Shown here piece by piece: positions 6,685-14,748 of a stretch of DNA of 23,292 bases. Positions within the stretch are counted from its first letter, which is position 1. Each line of letters opens with the position of its first letter. This stretch comes from JAJTHJ01 sp046316025 (GTDB lineage Bacteria > Pseudomonadota > Gammaproteobacteria > Burkholderiales > Burkholderiaceae_F), in the NCBI GenBank assembly GCA_046316025.1, contig JBKCXU010000083.1, positions 1-23,292 of the forward strand, read 5' to 3'. The notes below the pieces were generated by a model that saw only the letters and a program-made list of their open reading frames with translations, was not told where the DNA came from and did not search any database. A program made the translations under genes and the position numbers.

Positions 6685-7170
6685 ATGAAAGTCCGCACCG
6701 TTCTGCTGTTGATCGCGCTGCTGTTGCTGGCCGTGTTTGCCATCGTCAACTGGGCGGCGTTTGCCGCGCCGACGCAACTGTCGCTGCTGGTGGCGCAGGT
6801 GCAGGCGCCGCTGGGCATCATCATGCTCGGCATCTGCGTGCTGCTGGCGGCGTTTTTTCTCGCCTACATCGCCTTCCAGCAGATGACGATGCTGGCCGAC
6901 ACCCGCCGCGCCGCGCGCGAAGTGCAGACCGCGCACGATCTCGCCGACAAGGCCGAGGCCTCGCGCTACAACGAACTGCGCCAGTGGTTGCAGGCCGAAC
7001 TCGACCGCCTGCGCACGCAGGGCGAGCAAGCCGGGCAGGCCGTGCACGCGCGCCTGGACGCGCTCGAACAGGCGCTGCTGCGCGCCGGCGGCGAGCACGT
7101 CAACAGCCTGGCCGCGATGGTCGGCGAGGTGGACGACAAGCTGGACAAGGCGATGGAGGGCAAGCGGTAG
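6685..7170 (+). CDS. LapA-domain (DUF1049) membrane protein
   Basis: 161 aa. Two membrane helices at about residues 6-27 and 42-64 enclose a short exposed loop, and a long charged coiled-coil tail (about 72-158) follows. This is the LapA layout; E. coli LapA helps control lipopolysaccharide assembly and LpxC turnover, but this protein's tail is longer than LapA's. A strong AAGGAG (6671-6676) lies eight bases before ATG 6685. No LapB gene is next to it, so its role here may differ. Confidence 0.8.
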   Translation: MKVRTVLLLIALLLLAVFAIVNWAAFAAPTQLSLLVAQVQAPLGIIMLGICVLLAAFFLAYIAFQQMTMLADTRRAAREVQTAHDLADKAEASRYNELRQWLQAELDRLRTQGEQAGQAVHARLDALEQALLRAGGEHVNSLAAMVGEVDDKLDKAMEGKR

Positions 7171-7183
7171 GCGGCTGCCCGAT

Positions 7184-7737
7184 TTACTCTCGCTCGCCCT
7201 TGCGGTACGGCTTCATCAGCGCCTGCGGATAGGCCGCCTTGCGCGCCACCAGCACCAGCGCGGCGATGGACAGCAGATACGGCAACATCAGCCACAACTG
7301 ATACGGCACCAGCGCGCCGGTCGCGGTCTGTTGCAAGCGCAGTTGCGCGGCGTCGAAGGCGGCAAAGAGCAGCGCGCCCAGCAGCGCCTTGCCCGGCCGC
7401 CACGAGGCAAACACCACCAGTGCCACGCAAATCCAGCCGCGGCCGTTGACCATGTTGAAGAAGAAGGCGTTAAAGGCCGCCAGCGTCAGAAAGCTGCCGG
7501 CCACCGCCATTAAGGCGCTGCCCGCCATGATCGCGCCGATGCGCGTGGCGGCCACCGAGATGCCCGCGCCTTCGGCCGCGGCCGGGTTCTCGCCCACCAT
7601 GCGGATCGCCAGCCCCAGCGGCGTGCGGTAGAGCAGCCAGGCGATTGCCGGCACCAGTAGCAGCGCCAGCAGCGTGAGCGGCGTCTGCGCGCCGAGCACG
7701 GGGCCCAGCAGCGGCAGCGCGTCCAGCAGGTGCATCT
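7184..7737 (-). pseudogene. Truncated nucleoside-type ABC permease, copy A (C-terminal 183 aa)
   Basis: The frame matches the last 183 residues of the permease at 15261-16208 almost without change; I count about 23 differences in some 550 bases. One clear protein change is LPLLGPVLG here versus LPVLGPLLG there. The N-terminal ~132 residues and the start region are missing. Homology stops at CATCTC (about 7737) and the palindrome P2 begins at once. The remaining frame has no stop and could begin at an internal ATG (7735), but it lacks half the membrane helices, so a working permease is unlikely. The stop is TAA, whereas copies B and C use TGA and TAG. Confidence 0.88.
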
Positions 7738-7738
7738 C

Positions 7739-7764
7739 AAAAATAGGGGTCAGACCCCTATTTT
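7739..7764. repeat. GGGGTCAGACCCC palindrome, copy P2
   Basis: Twelve-base arms (7740-7751 and 7753-7764) surround a single A, with AAAA before and TTTT after. It marks the exact breakpoint of permease copy A and lies 10 bp beyond the alternative oxidase stop codon, so it may terminate that operon. Confidence 0.88.
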
Positions 7765-7774
7765 CTTATCCTTC

Positions 7775-8425
7775 TTATCCGGCCCGCCGCAGAGTGCTGG
7801 CCAGTTGGTGGTTGACATCGCGGTGCGAGCTTTCGTCGGCGCGCACCGCCCGCACCACATCGGCCAGCTTGGCGTCCTTGGCAAGCTTCCAGTAATTTTG
7901 GGCGACTGTCGGCGCCGGCGGGTCGGGCATGCGACCGCTTTCGATCTCGGCGAGGTAGAGCGTGTAGCTCTGCACCGCCTCTTCCTCGAAGTAGCCAACC
8001 AGGCGGTGGGCCGTACGCCGTGAGGCCAAGTAGAGCAGAAAGTAGCCGATGTAGAAGCCGCCCTGCGCCAGCAGCACCACCAGGCGCTCGAAGGTGGTCG
8101 GCCGGGCGATCTCGACAAAGGTCATCAGGTGCATGCGCTCGTTTTCGGCCTCGTCGAGCAAGGTTCGGATCCAGCCGTCGTCGTCGACCATGCGGCGCAG
8201 GCAATGCAAGTGGGTGATGGTGGCGCCCACCATGCCCGGCACGGCGGCCACCGTTTCCAGTACGACCGCGCGGTGGCCGTAGCGCTTCGCAAAGAGCAGG
8301 TCGGCGCCGAAACGCAGGCATCGAACGATGAGCAGCGCGATGCGATCGGACAGGTCTTGCGGTTCGTGGTGCAAGCCCGTCTCGGCCGCCTGCCGCGCTG
8401 GGGCGAGGGCGTCGCTGCTCGTCAT
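7775..8425 (-). CDS. Alternative oxidase (ubiquinol:oxygen oxidoreductase)
   Basis: 216 aa, a non-haem di-iron quinol oxidase that passes electrons from ubiquinol to oxygen without pumping protons. All di-iron ligand motifs are present: LET with Glu57, NERMHL with Glu96 and His99, EEEA at 147-150, and RADESSH with Glu198 and His201. The hydrophobic stretch at about 112-135 provides the membrane-surface anchor. Its ATG overlaps the stop of the upstream sorbosone-type dehydrogenase (ATGA at 8422-8425), implying coupled translation. The enzyme is well known in plants, fungi and some proteobacteria, usually as a relief valve under stress or when cytochrome oxidases are blocked. The family call is very secure. 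Confidence 0.93.
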   Translation of the reverse strand: MTSSDALAPARQAAETGLHHEPQDLSDRIALLIVRCLRFGADLLFAKRYGHRAVVLETVAAVPGMVGATITHLHCLRRMVDDDGWIRTLLDEAENERMHLMTFVEIARPTTFERLVVLLAQGGFYIGYFLLYLASRRTAHRLVGYFEEEAVQSYTLYLAEIESGRMPDPPAPTVAQNYWKLAKDAKLADVVRAVRADESSHRDVNHQLASTLRRAG

Positions 8426-9735
8426 GGGGCGGCCTTGACGCGCCAGATCACATTGCCCACGTCGTCGGCAACCAGTAACGCGCCTTGCCTATCGACCGCC
8501 ACGCCCACCGGTCGCCCGTAGGCCTTGCCCTCGTCGTCGAGGAAGCCGGTCAGCACATCCAGCGGCGCCGCACCGCTGGGCCGCGGGCCGTCGAAGGGCA
8601 CGAAGATCACCCGGTAGCCGCTGTGCGGCCGGCGGTTCCACGAGCCGTGCTGGCCGATGAACATGCCGTGGGCAAAACGCGCCGGCAAGGCATTGCCGGC
8701 CGAGGACGCCAGCCCGAGCGGGGCGGTGTGCGGCCCCAGCGCGTAGTCCGGCACCAGGGCGCCGGCGACGAGGTCGGGGCGCTGCGGCGTGACGCGCGCA
8801 TCCAGGCGGCTGCCGAAGTAGCTGTACGGCCAACCGTAGAAGCCGCCATCGTGCACCTGGGTCAGGTAGTCGGGCACGAGGTCGCTGCCGAGCTCGTCGC
8901 GCTCGTTGACGACGGTCCACAACGCGCCGCCCGGCGCCCAGGCCATGCCGTTCGGATTGCGCAGGCCGCTGGCGTAGACGCGGTGCGCGCCGGTGGCGAG
9001 ATCCACCTCCCAAATCGCCGCCCGTTCGGCCTCGACCGCCATGCCGCGCTCGGCCACGTTGCTGTTCGAGCCCACGGTCGCGTAGAGCTTGCGGCCATCG
9101 GCGCTGGCAATCAGGTTCTTGGTCCAGTGGTGGTTGATCGGTCCCGCCGGCAACTTGGCGACGACCACGCCGGGCGTCGTGATCCGGGTCTGCCCCGGGG
9201 TGTAGGCAAAGCGCAGGATGGCGTCCGTGTTGGCCACGTACAGATCCGAGCCCACCAGGACCATGCCGAAGGGCGAGTTCAGCCCGTCCAGCAGCACGCT
9301 GCGCACGTCGGCCACGCCGCTGCCCTGGCTGTCGCGCAGCAAGGTGATGCGGTTGGCACTCGGCGTTGCCGCGCCAGCGCGCTTCATGACCACGCCCATG
9401 ACGGCACTGCGCAGACCTTGACCATCGTCGGGCCGCGCGGGGGCGTTGGATTCGGCCACCAGCACATCGCCGTTGGGCAGCACCAGCAACCAGCGCGGGT
9501 GATCCAGTCCGCTGGCAAAGGCCGCCACGCGCGTGCCGGCCGCTGCCTGCGGCACGACGCCGTCGGGCCAACCGCGGGCCGGTGCAATGTTCACGGTGGG
9601 GATCAGCGTCGGGTTGGGCTCCACCCACTGCGGGTTCGGTCCGGTGCCGTCGGCCACCGTCAGTTTGGCGGTTTCGCCGCAGGCCGCCAGCAGCACGCCG
9701 GCTACGGCAATGGTCGCAAGGCTTGCGAGTTTCAT
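8422..9735 (-). CDS. Sorbosone/glucose dehydrogenase family lipoprotein (PQQ-type beta-propeller)
   Basis: 437 aa. A signal peptide with lipobox LLAAC (Cys19) predicts a periplasm-facing lipoprotein. The rest is a six-bladed propeller of the GSDH family: FASGLDHPRWL, the NHHWTKNLI segment with His202/His203, VGSNSNVAERG, GLRNPNGMAW, DDGGFYGWPYSY-like loops and a terminal VADDVGNVIWRV. Relatives are soluble PQQ-dependent sugar/aldose dehydrogenases and L-sorbosone dehydrogenase. The exact substrate is unknown, and no PQQ biosynthesis genes are in view. ATG 9735 is chosen for the signal peptide and a GGAAC site; a start at 9837 overlaps the upstream stop but would bury the signal. Coupled to the alternative oxidase. 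Confidence 0.85.
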   Translation of the reverse strand: MKLASLATIAVAGVLLAACGETAKLTVADGTGPNPQWVEPNPTLIPTVNIAPARGWPDGVVPQAAAGTRVAAFASGLDHPRWLLVLPNGDVLVAESNAPARPDDGQGLRSAVMGVVMKRAGAATPSANRITLLRDSQGSGVADVRSVLLDGLNSPFGMVLVGSDLYVANTDAILRFAYTPGQTRITTPGVVVAKLPAGPINHHWTKNLIASADGRKLYATVGSNSNVAERGMAVEAERAAIWEVDLATGAHRVYASGLRNPNGMAWAPGGALWTVVNERDELGSDLVPDYLTQVHDGGFYGWPYSYFGSRLDARVTPQRPDLVAGALVPDYALGPHTAPLGLASSAGNALPARFAHGMFIGQHGSWNRRPHSGYRVIFVPFDGPRPSGAAPLDVLTGFLDDEGKAYGRPVGVAVDRQGALLVADDVGNVIWRVKAAP

Positions 9736-9833
9736 GCCGCGTTCCGGAGCGGCTGCCGAAAACTGAGGGCGAACGCGGCCGACCCGCTGGTTCGCGCCGC
9801 AGGCGCTCGCGGCTACGGCGGGCGTCGGTGCGG

Positions 9834-10160
9834 TCATCGGGTGAGCGCCGCTTCGAGCTGCGCCTTGTTCATCGTCGAGCGTCCGGGCACGCCGCGCTGC
9901 CGCGCCTCGTTGCGAAGCTGCGGCAGCGTTCGACCGCCCGGTCCTTGATGGGAGCGCAGGCCGCCGCGCCGACCGGCCGACAGGTCGTTGAGCGACGACG
10001 CGCTGGCTTCCACGGACTCGCCATGTTGCGCACGCTCTTTGTTGACGACGCGCGCGGCGATCTCCTCGGCCAGGGGCGCGGGCTTGCCCCGTCCGAGCAG
10101 GCTTTGCTTGATGTGCGCGTATTGGCGCTCGCGCTTGGCACTCCAGGCTTTTTGCGGCAT
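9834..10160 (-). CDS. Small basic protein with C-terminal Rho-N/SAP-like motif
   Basis: 108 aa. The N-terminal half (KAWSAKRERQYAHIKQSL and EEIAARVVNKERAQHG) is a widespread short domain often annotated as plasmid stabilisation protein. The C-terminal LPQLRNEARQRGVPGRSTM followed by NKAQLEAAL is a Rho N-terminal/SAP-type helix-hairpin that usually binds nucleic acid. The middle is Ser/Gly/Arg-rich and probably disordered. ATG 10160 follows GAGGT. It is first in the minus-strand run leading to the dehydrogenase and oxidase, with 98 bp before the dehydrogenase start. Function unknown; a nucleic-acid-binding or stress role is inferred. Confidence 0.75.
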   Translation of the reverse strand: MPQKAWSAKRERQYAHIKQSLLGRGKPAPLAEEIAARVVNKERAQHGESVEASASSLNDLSAGRRGGLRSHQGPGGRTLPQLRNEARQRGVPGRSTMNKAQLEAALTR

Positions 10161-10228
10161 GACCGAACCTCGTGGGTAGGGCAGGGAAGCAGCGGAACGA
10201 TGTCGAGGCTGCTGTCTAAGGTGGCAGG

Positions 10229-10777
10229 TCATGCCTCGGCCAGCGCGGCCTGCACCGCGTCGACGAGTTTGTCGAAGCCGAACGAGGCATCGACGGCCTC
10301 ACCGTTCAAGAAGAACGTGGGCGTGGCGCGCACGCCGCTGCGCTCGCCGGCGCGACGATGCTCCTGCACCCGCTGCGTGTAGATGCGGTCGGCCATCTCG
10401 GCGTTGAAGCGGTTCATGTCCAGTTCGATGGACTCCGCATATCCGGCCAAGGCGGCGGGCTTGAGGTGATGCGCATGGGCAAACAGCAGGTGGTGCATCG
10501 GCCAGAACCGGCCCTGGGCCGCCGCCGCTTCGGCCGCCTCGGCGGCGAGCTCGGCGTGCGGATGAACCTCGACCAGCGGAAAGTGCCGGAACACAAACCG
10601 CAAACGACCGGGATGGGTGTCGACCAGGTGCTGCATCAGCGGCGCGGCCTGGATGCTGGCCGGGCATTCGTAGTCGCCGTACTCCAGCAGCGTCAGCTTT
10701 GCGTGCGCGTCGCCCAGAACATGATCGGCGGCCGCCAGCGCGGCCTCGGGAATCTCGGCCCGCGCCGCGTCGTTCAT
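10229..10777 (-). CDS. DsbA-like thioredoxin-fold protein with a single active-site cysteine
   Basis: 182 aa. LLEYGDYECPAS (active site near residue 38) and the cis-proline loop ATPTFFLNGE show the DsbA/thioredoxin fold with a helical insert between. The usual CPxC is CPAS, and this is the only cysteine in the protein, so it cannot form the normal internal disulfide. No signal peptide is seen, so it is probably cytoplasmic. Its ATG overlaps the OsmC stop (ATGA, 10774-10777), so the pair is translationally coupled. A monothiol partner that reduces or forms mixed disulfides with the peroxidase, or a glutathione-type transferase, is a reasonable inference. Confidence 0.85.
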   Translation of the reverse strand: MNDAARAEIPEAALAAADHVLGDAHAKLTLLEYGDYECPASIQAAPLMQHLVDTHPGRLRFVFRHFPLVEVHPHAELAAEAAEAAAAQGRFWPMHHLLFAHAHHLKPAALAGYAESIELDMNRFNAEMADRIYTQRVQEHRRAGERSGVRATPTFFLNGEAVDASFGFDKLVDAVQAALAEA

Positions 10778-11220
10778 GGCGCCGCCGCCGTGAGCGTGGC
10801 CTGCAAGCCGATCTCGGCAACGGCGGCCAGCGCCTTGGACAGCGGGCAATCGCGCTTGGCGAGCTGGGCGATTTGCTGAAACCGCGCGTTGTCGATGCCG
10901 GGCACGACGGCGGTGAGCGTGAGCGCGATTCGGTCGATCACAAAGCCTTCACCCTGTGGGCTCAGGCGCACGCGCGCCTGCGTGTCGACGCTGCTCGTGG
11001 CAAAGCCCGCCTTGTCGCAGGCGAAGGAGAAAGCCATCGTGAAGCAGGCGGCATGCGCCGCGGCCAGGATTTCCTCGGGGTTGGTGCCCCGGCGATCGTC
11101 CTCGAAGCGGCTGCCGAAGCCATAGGGATAGCGCTGGAGCGCGCCGGTCTCGGTGCTGATCTGACCCTGGCCTTTCTTGCCCGGGCCTTCCCAATGCACG
11201 GTGGCGGATTTCTCGGTCAT
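10774..11220 (-). CDS. osmC: OsmC family peroxiredoxin
   Basis: 148 aa, close to E. coli OsmC over its whole length (HWEG near the start, STETGAL, YPYGFGSRFE, GTNPEEILAAAHAACF). OsmC reduces organic hydroperoxides using two cysteines, here Cys59 and Cys125 (AKRDCPLSKAL); a third, Cys68, is extra. Cytoplasmic. ATG 11220 gives the family's usual N-terminus. The stop overlaps the start of the DsbA-like gene. The 284-bp gap to the divergent stress-type gene at 11505 must hold promoters for both, but I could not identify convincing boxes. Confidence 0.92.
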   Translation of the reverse strand: MTEKSATVHWEGPGKKGQGQISTETGALQRYPYGFGSRFEDDRRGTNPEEILAAAHAACFTMAFSFACDKAGFATSSVDTQARVRLSPQGEGFVIDRIALTLTAVVPGIDNARFQQIAQLAKRDCPLSKALAAVAEIGLQATLTAAAP

Positions 11221-11504
11221 GGTGAAACCTTTCAAGTGGACTGCGGTAAGTGGGACGGGGCGGTTGCTTCGCGCAGTCGGCTCGTCATCGACGTAGCAGC
11301 AGACGGCAGGTGCTGCCCTCAGGAAATCGTCATGCCCATGGTCGTCGACCGGCGACCCGTCGGTCTGTACTTCAGCGCACAGACCCGCTATGCACCGCAG
11401 GCCAGACTGTCTTGGGCTCGCTCGCATGCCCGCAAGCTCTACGGCGTCGCTTGTGCCGGCTCGCGGCCGATGCCAAGGCGCCCTAACTCCACCGGAGAAT
11501 CACC

Positions 11505-12044
11505 ATGGAAAGCTATCTGCACCGCGTTGTCGGCATCTACCCTGCGCTGGACGAGGCCCACCGGGCACGCGACCTGCTCATTGCCGAGGGCATGCCGTCG
11601 ACACGGATCAGGGTGCTGACGGCGGACTCCACCGGCGCCGGCATGGACGCGAAGTCCGACAGCGACGATGTCCTGAAGGACCTCCTGCGCGACGGCGCCA
11701 TCGGCACGGCTGTGGGCACGGCGGCGGGCGCGGGCGTATCGATTGCGCTGGCGGCGGCTAACCTCACGCTGTTCATCGCCAGCCCGGTGTTGGGTGCTCT
11801 GTACCTGATCGGCTGGGGTGCGAGCCTCGGCGGCCTGGTCGGTGCGGTGGTCGGCGCCGAACGAAGCAAGGGCGACGTGTCGACCCTGATCAAGGATGCG
11901 CTGGCGAGCGGCCAGGTGCTGCTGGTGGTGCATGCGTGCACCGAGGCCGAAACGACTCTGGCGCAACAGCTCGTGAGCCAGCAAATCGACCCGCCGGCCG
12001 CACCGCGGTCGAGCAAGACCGAGGCGGCGCTGCTCGTCGCGTGA
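11505..12044 (+). CDS. Stress-type membrane protein with glycine-rich segment (GSP17M-like)
   Basis: 179 aa. The N-terminal part (VVGIYPALDEAHRARDLLIAEG, then IRVLTAD) is the short alpha/beta domain of general-stress-17M-like proteins. A long Gly/Ala-rich hydrophobic region (about 66-117) looks like two membrane helices with glycine zippers, and the tail returns to a VLLVVHACTEAE strand of the same domain type. ATG 11505 follows CGGAGA. It is divergent from osmC, which suggests a shared stress response. The molecular function is unknown. Confidence 0.75.
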   Translation: MESYLHRVVGIYPALDEAHRARDLLIAEGMPSTRIRVLTADSTGAGMDAKSDSDDVLKDLLRDGAIGTAVGTAAGAGVSIALAAANLTLFIASPVLGALYLIGWGASLGGLVGAVVGAERSKGDVSTLIKDALASGQVLLVVHACTEAETTLAQQLVSQQIDPPAAPRSSKTEAALLVA

Positions 12045-12077
12045 TGCCTCGATGTCCTGAACCGCCGAGAGGGACGC

Positions 12078-12430
12078 TCACTCCCGCTCCCCCTTCCGAT
12101 ACGGCTTCATCAAAGCCTGCGGATACGCCGCCTTGCGCGCCACCAGCACCAGCGCGGCAATGGACAGCAGATACGGCACCATCAGCCACAGCTGATACGG
12201 CACCAGCGCGCCGGTAGCGGTCTGTTGCAAGCGCAGTTGCGCGGCGTCGAAGGCGGCAAAGAGCAGCGCGCCCAGCAGCGCCTTGCCGGGTCGCCAAGAG
12301 GCAAACACCACCAGTGCTACGCAGATCCAGCCGCGGCCGTTGACCATGTTGAAGAAAAACGCGTTGAACGCCGCCAGCGTCAGAAAGCTGCCGGCCACCG
12401 CCATCAGCGCGCTGCCGGCCATGATCGCGT
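12078..12430 (-). pseudogene. Truncated nucleoside-type ABC permease, copy B (last ~117 aa)
   Basis: Matches only the final ~117 residues of the permease at 15261 (from AIMAGSALMAV to the KGERE end). I count roughly 14 differences in 350 bases, many of them clustered at the stop-codon end. It shares internal variants with copy C that copy A lacks, so it is closer to C. Homology ends at ATGATCGCG (about 12429), where a LysR fragment in the opposite orientation begins. The frame stays open into antisense LysR sequence, which is not meaningful protein. It cannot form a permease. Confidence 0.88.
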
Positions 12431-12994
12431 CGAGCCGCGCGGCACGCTGCGGCTGACCTGCGGCGTGGAGTTCGGCATGCTGGCAGTGGCGGGCTGGGTC
12501 GACGAGTACCTGGTCGCGCATCCGCTGGTGACGGCCGAGGTGGAGTTCACCTCGCGCATGGTCGATCTGGTGCACGATGGCTTCGATCTTGCGATCCGCG
12601 TCGGCCCGCTGGAAGAGTCGCGGCTGGCGGCGCGGCGCGCCAAAGTCCATCGAGGAACTGCGCGACCACAGCCGGTTGCTGTTCTCCAGCGGCTCGCACC
12701 GCAGCGGCTGGCGCCTGGAGCGCGGCGAAGAGACCGCGCGCATCGACGGCCCGGCGCGGCTGCGCGTGAACAACAGCTATGCCGTGCGCGACGCCGCGCT
12801 GCGCGGCCTGGGCACCGGCCAGTTGCCGCCGCTGATCGCCGCTGAAGCCCTGCGCAGAAATAAGCTGGCGCGCGTGCTACCCGACTGGCAGCCGACGCCG
12901 GTGCCCGTGCATGCGGTGTTCCCGAGCAACCGGTATCTCACGCCCAAGGTGCGCGCCTTTATCGATCTGGCGGTGGCGCGCTTCCCAAGCGTGA
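12431..12994 (+). pseudogene. LysR-family regulator remnant (effector-binding domain only)
   Basis: Translated sequence beginning PRGTLRLTCGVEFG and continuing WVDEYLVAHPLVTAEVEF, HDGFDLAIRVG and EESRLAARR is a LysR substrate-binding domain. The HTH half (about 90 residues) is missing. Near 12630-12641 the reading frame shifts and about 17 residues expected between LAARR and RGAPKSIEELRDH are absent, which fits a deletion between GC-rich short repeats. The second frame continues (NNSYAVRDAALRGLGTGQLP, YLTPKVRAFIDLAVARF) until palindrome P3 replaces the normal end. Broken at both ends and frameshifted, so non-functional. Confidence 0.85.
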
Positions 12995-12996
12995 AA

Positions 12997-13019
12997 AAAA
13001 AGGGGTCAGACCCCTATTT
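12997..13019. repeat. GGGGTCAGACCCC palindrome, copy P3
   Basis: Core AGGGGTC-A-GACCCCT at 13001-13015, with an A-run before and ATTT after; one flank mismatch. It interrupts the last codons of the LysR remnant and lies 28 bp from the 3' end of the convergent gene at 13048. Confidence 0.85.
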
Positions 13020-13047
13020 CTTGATCTTGGCGCAGCCGCAACCTCGC

Positions 13048-14748
13048 TCATTCGCTTGGCGCGAGCCAACCTCGATAGTGGACGATCAGCCCGAGCCAAG
13101 GCTGCTCCAGCCGCACATCGAAATGGAATCGGCCATCCGCGCCGTACTCCTGCGCCTGCACACGCGGACCGAGACCGAAAGGCAGAGGCAGACCTAACAG
13201 GCGCCAGCCGCGCGGACGATAGTGCAGACGGTCGCCCTCAACGACCAGCGCCATGGCAAAGCGGAAAGGACCGAATCGCTCGCACAGTAACCATTGATCC
13301 GCGCCTCGGCCGCCGCTCAACCGGCTCTTCATCAGGTGCCGGCCGTAGCGGCGGACCCAGCGCTCGCCGTCGCGATCGCTGTTCAGTTCGACCGTGAGCG
13401 TCTGCGCGCGGCCGGCCGGCGGCAGCCCAAAGCACGCGGCCAGCAAGCGTGCAGCGAGGCTCAGCCCGCGTTCGACGTCCGCCCGACCTTGCCAGCGCGA
13501 TTGCGCGGACGCTCCATGCAGTGCCCGCAGTTCGGGCGCCAGGCTCGACCACGCCGAACCGAGCAGGCGCTCGAACAGCGGCGCATCTGCCGAGTGCCGC
13601 ATCCGCTCGCGCGTGCCCGTATGGATCGCAAGGCGGTCGAACCAGGGTTCGAAGTCGGCAAGCTCCAACTCGGCCGTGGCCGCGCGAGCGCCGGCCGCCG
13701 GCTGCTGGCCGGTCAGCAACCGCTGTACCACCGCGGCCGCCGCCAGTGTCGGCACAAACGGGCCGCTGTCGCCCTCGGCCAGCAAGTGCCAGGCGCGGCT
13801 GCGCGCGCGACCAGCCGCGTCGCGGCCCTGCACTTCGATGAACATGCCACCGCGATGTTCGCCCCAGCGCAGCCTTCGCATGGCAAAGTGCATCGCCGCG
13901 GCCGCCGGCCGGAGTGAAGGCAACACTCGCGCTCGCACCAGCCAGGCCAGCGCAATCAGCAGCCGAAGCCACAGTTGCGGTGCGGTCCCGGCGCCAATCC
14001 AGACCTCGCGCAGCCGCGGCCACAGCAAAGGCAGCAGCCGCGAATCCGGCACCTCGACCAGCGCGAAGAGCCGCCGCCGCAGCGGTACCTGCCCGGGCGG
14101 CGCGATCACGAAGTGCCGGCTCTCGGTAAACGGCCAGGCGCGACTGGCTTGACCGCCACGCCATTGCATCACCGGCCGGCCCGCGTAGCCGGCGATCGCA
14201 CGGATCACGTTGCCGCCGACTTGGACGCGCGGCGACGGTGCCGCCCCGCCCACGACCGTCTCCACCTCGGCCAGCCCGGTCGCCAGACTGCGCGCCGCTG
14301 CCGCCGATAACGCCGGGAAGGTCGACAACCCCGAAAGCGCAAATACGCCCGCCGCGCGAGCCCGCCGATCGAGCCGGCCGATGCCGGCTACAAAATCCGC
14401 GCTATCCGCGAGATCGAGATACGGGATGCCGGCGTCGATGCAGGCTTCGACCAGCCGATACGGCGCGTCGCCGTAGGCTTGAAATGGACCGCTGGCGTCG
14501 ACCACGCAGGTCGGCGCCCAGCGTGCGAGCTGCGTGGCCAAGGCCCGGTCGCGGTCGAATTGCGCCGGTACGATCCCGGCCGCCGTGCTGCCCAAGGGGG
14601 TGCAGAACGCCTGCGCACGAGCGAGCGAACGACCGCCGATCAGCAGGGTCAGGCGCGGATCGTCGGCCAGCAGGCGGGCGAGGCGGCTGCCGAAAGTCCC
14701 ATAGCCACCGACCAGCAAAATCCGCAGCCGCGGCGCGCCGCTGCTCAT
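13048..14748 (-). CDS. Saccharopine dehydrogenase-like Rossmann protein with C-terminal DUF4166
   Basis: 566 aa. The N-terminal half is an NAD(P)-binding domain of the saccharopine-dehydrogenase type: VGGYGTFGSRLARLL (residues 13-27), then VVDASGPFQAYG and PYLDLADSADFV. The C-terminal ~200 residues are DUF4166, with FERLLGSAWSSLAPELRALHG at its start and a beta-rich end containing FHFDVRLEQPWLGLIVHYRGWL. Hydrophobic patches around 245-275 may contact the membrane. The substrate is unknown. ATG 14748 overlaps the stop of the DCC-family gene upstream, so the two are coupled and may act in one redox step. The domain order is normal for this fusion family. Confidence 0.85.
   Translation of the reverse strand: MSSGAPRLRILLVGGYGTFGSRLARLLADDPRLTLLIGGRSLARAQAFCTPLGSTAAGIVPAQFDRDRALATQLARWAPTCVVDASGPFQAYGDAPYRLVEACIDAGIPYLDLADSADFVAGIGRLDRRARAAGVFALSGLSTFPALSAAAARSLATGLAEVETVVGGAAPSPRVQVGGNVIRAIAGYAGRPVMQWRGGQASRAWPFTESRHFVIAPPGQVPLRRRLFALVEVPDSRLLPLLWPRLREVWIGAGTAPQLWLRLLIALAWLVRARVLPSLRPAAAAMHFAMRRLRWGEHRGGMFIEVQGRDAAGRARSRAWHLLAEGDSGPFVPTLAAAAVVQRLLTGQQPAAGARAATAELELADFEPWFDRLAIHTGTRERMRHSADAPLFERLLGSAWSSLAPELRALHGASAQSRWQGRADVERGLSLAARLLAACFGLPPAGRAQTLTVELNSDRDGERWVRRYGRHLMKSRLSGGRGADQWLLCERFGPFRFAMALVVEGDRLHYRPRGWRLLGLPLPFGLGPRVQAQEYGADGRFHFDVRLEQPWLGLIVHYRGWLAPSE

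Noticed and set aside
7170..7184. Terminator after the LapA gene
   Set aside because: Only about 13 bp separate it from the convergent permease fragment, with no hairpin and T-run.
8422..9837. Longer dehydrogenase starting at 9837, overlapping the upstream stop
   Set aside because: The extra 34 residues would bury the signal peptide and lipobox; ATG 9735 has its own ribosome site.
8485..9948. Plus-strand open frame opposite the dehydrogenase (487 aa)
   Set aside because: Antisense of a lipoprotein gene with clear family motifs; composition is that of a shadow frame.
12078..12773. 231-aa protein joining permease fragment and upstream sequence
   Set aside because: The N-terminal half is antisense of the LysR remnant, so the frame is an accident of the junction.
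12225..12845. 206-aa plus-strand protein containing LysR sequence
   Set aside because: The first 68 residues are antisense to the permease fragment and the frame leaves the LysR match after the deletion; annotated as pseudogene instead.
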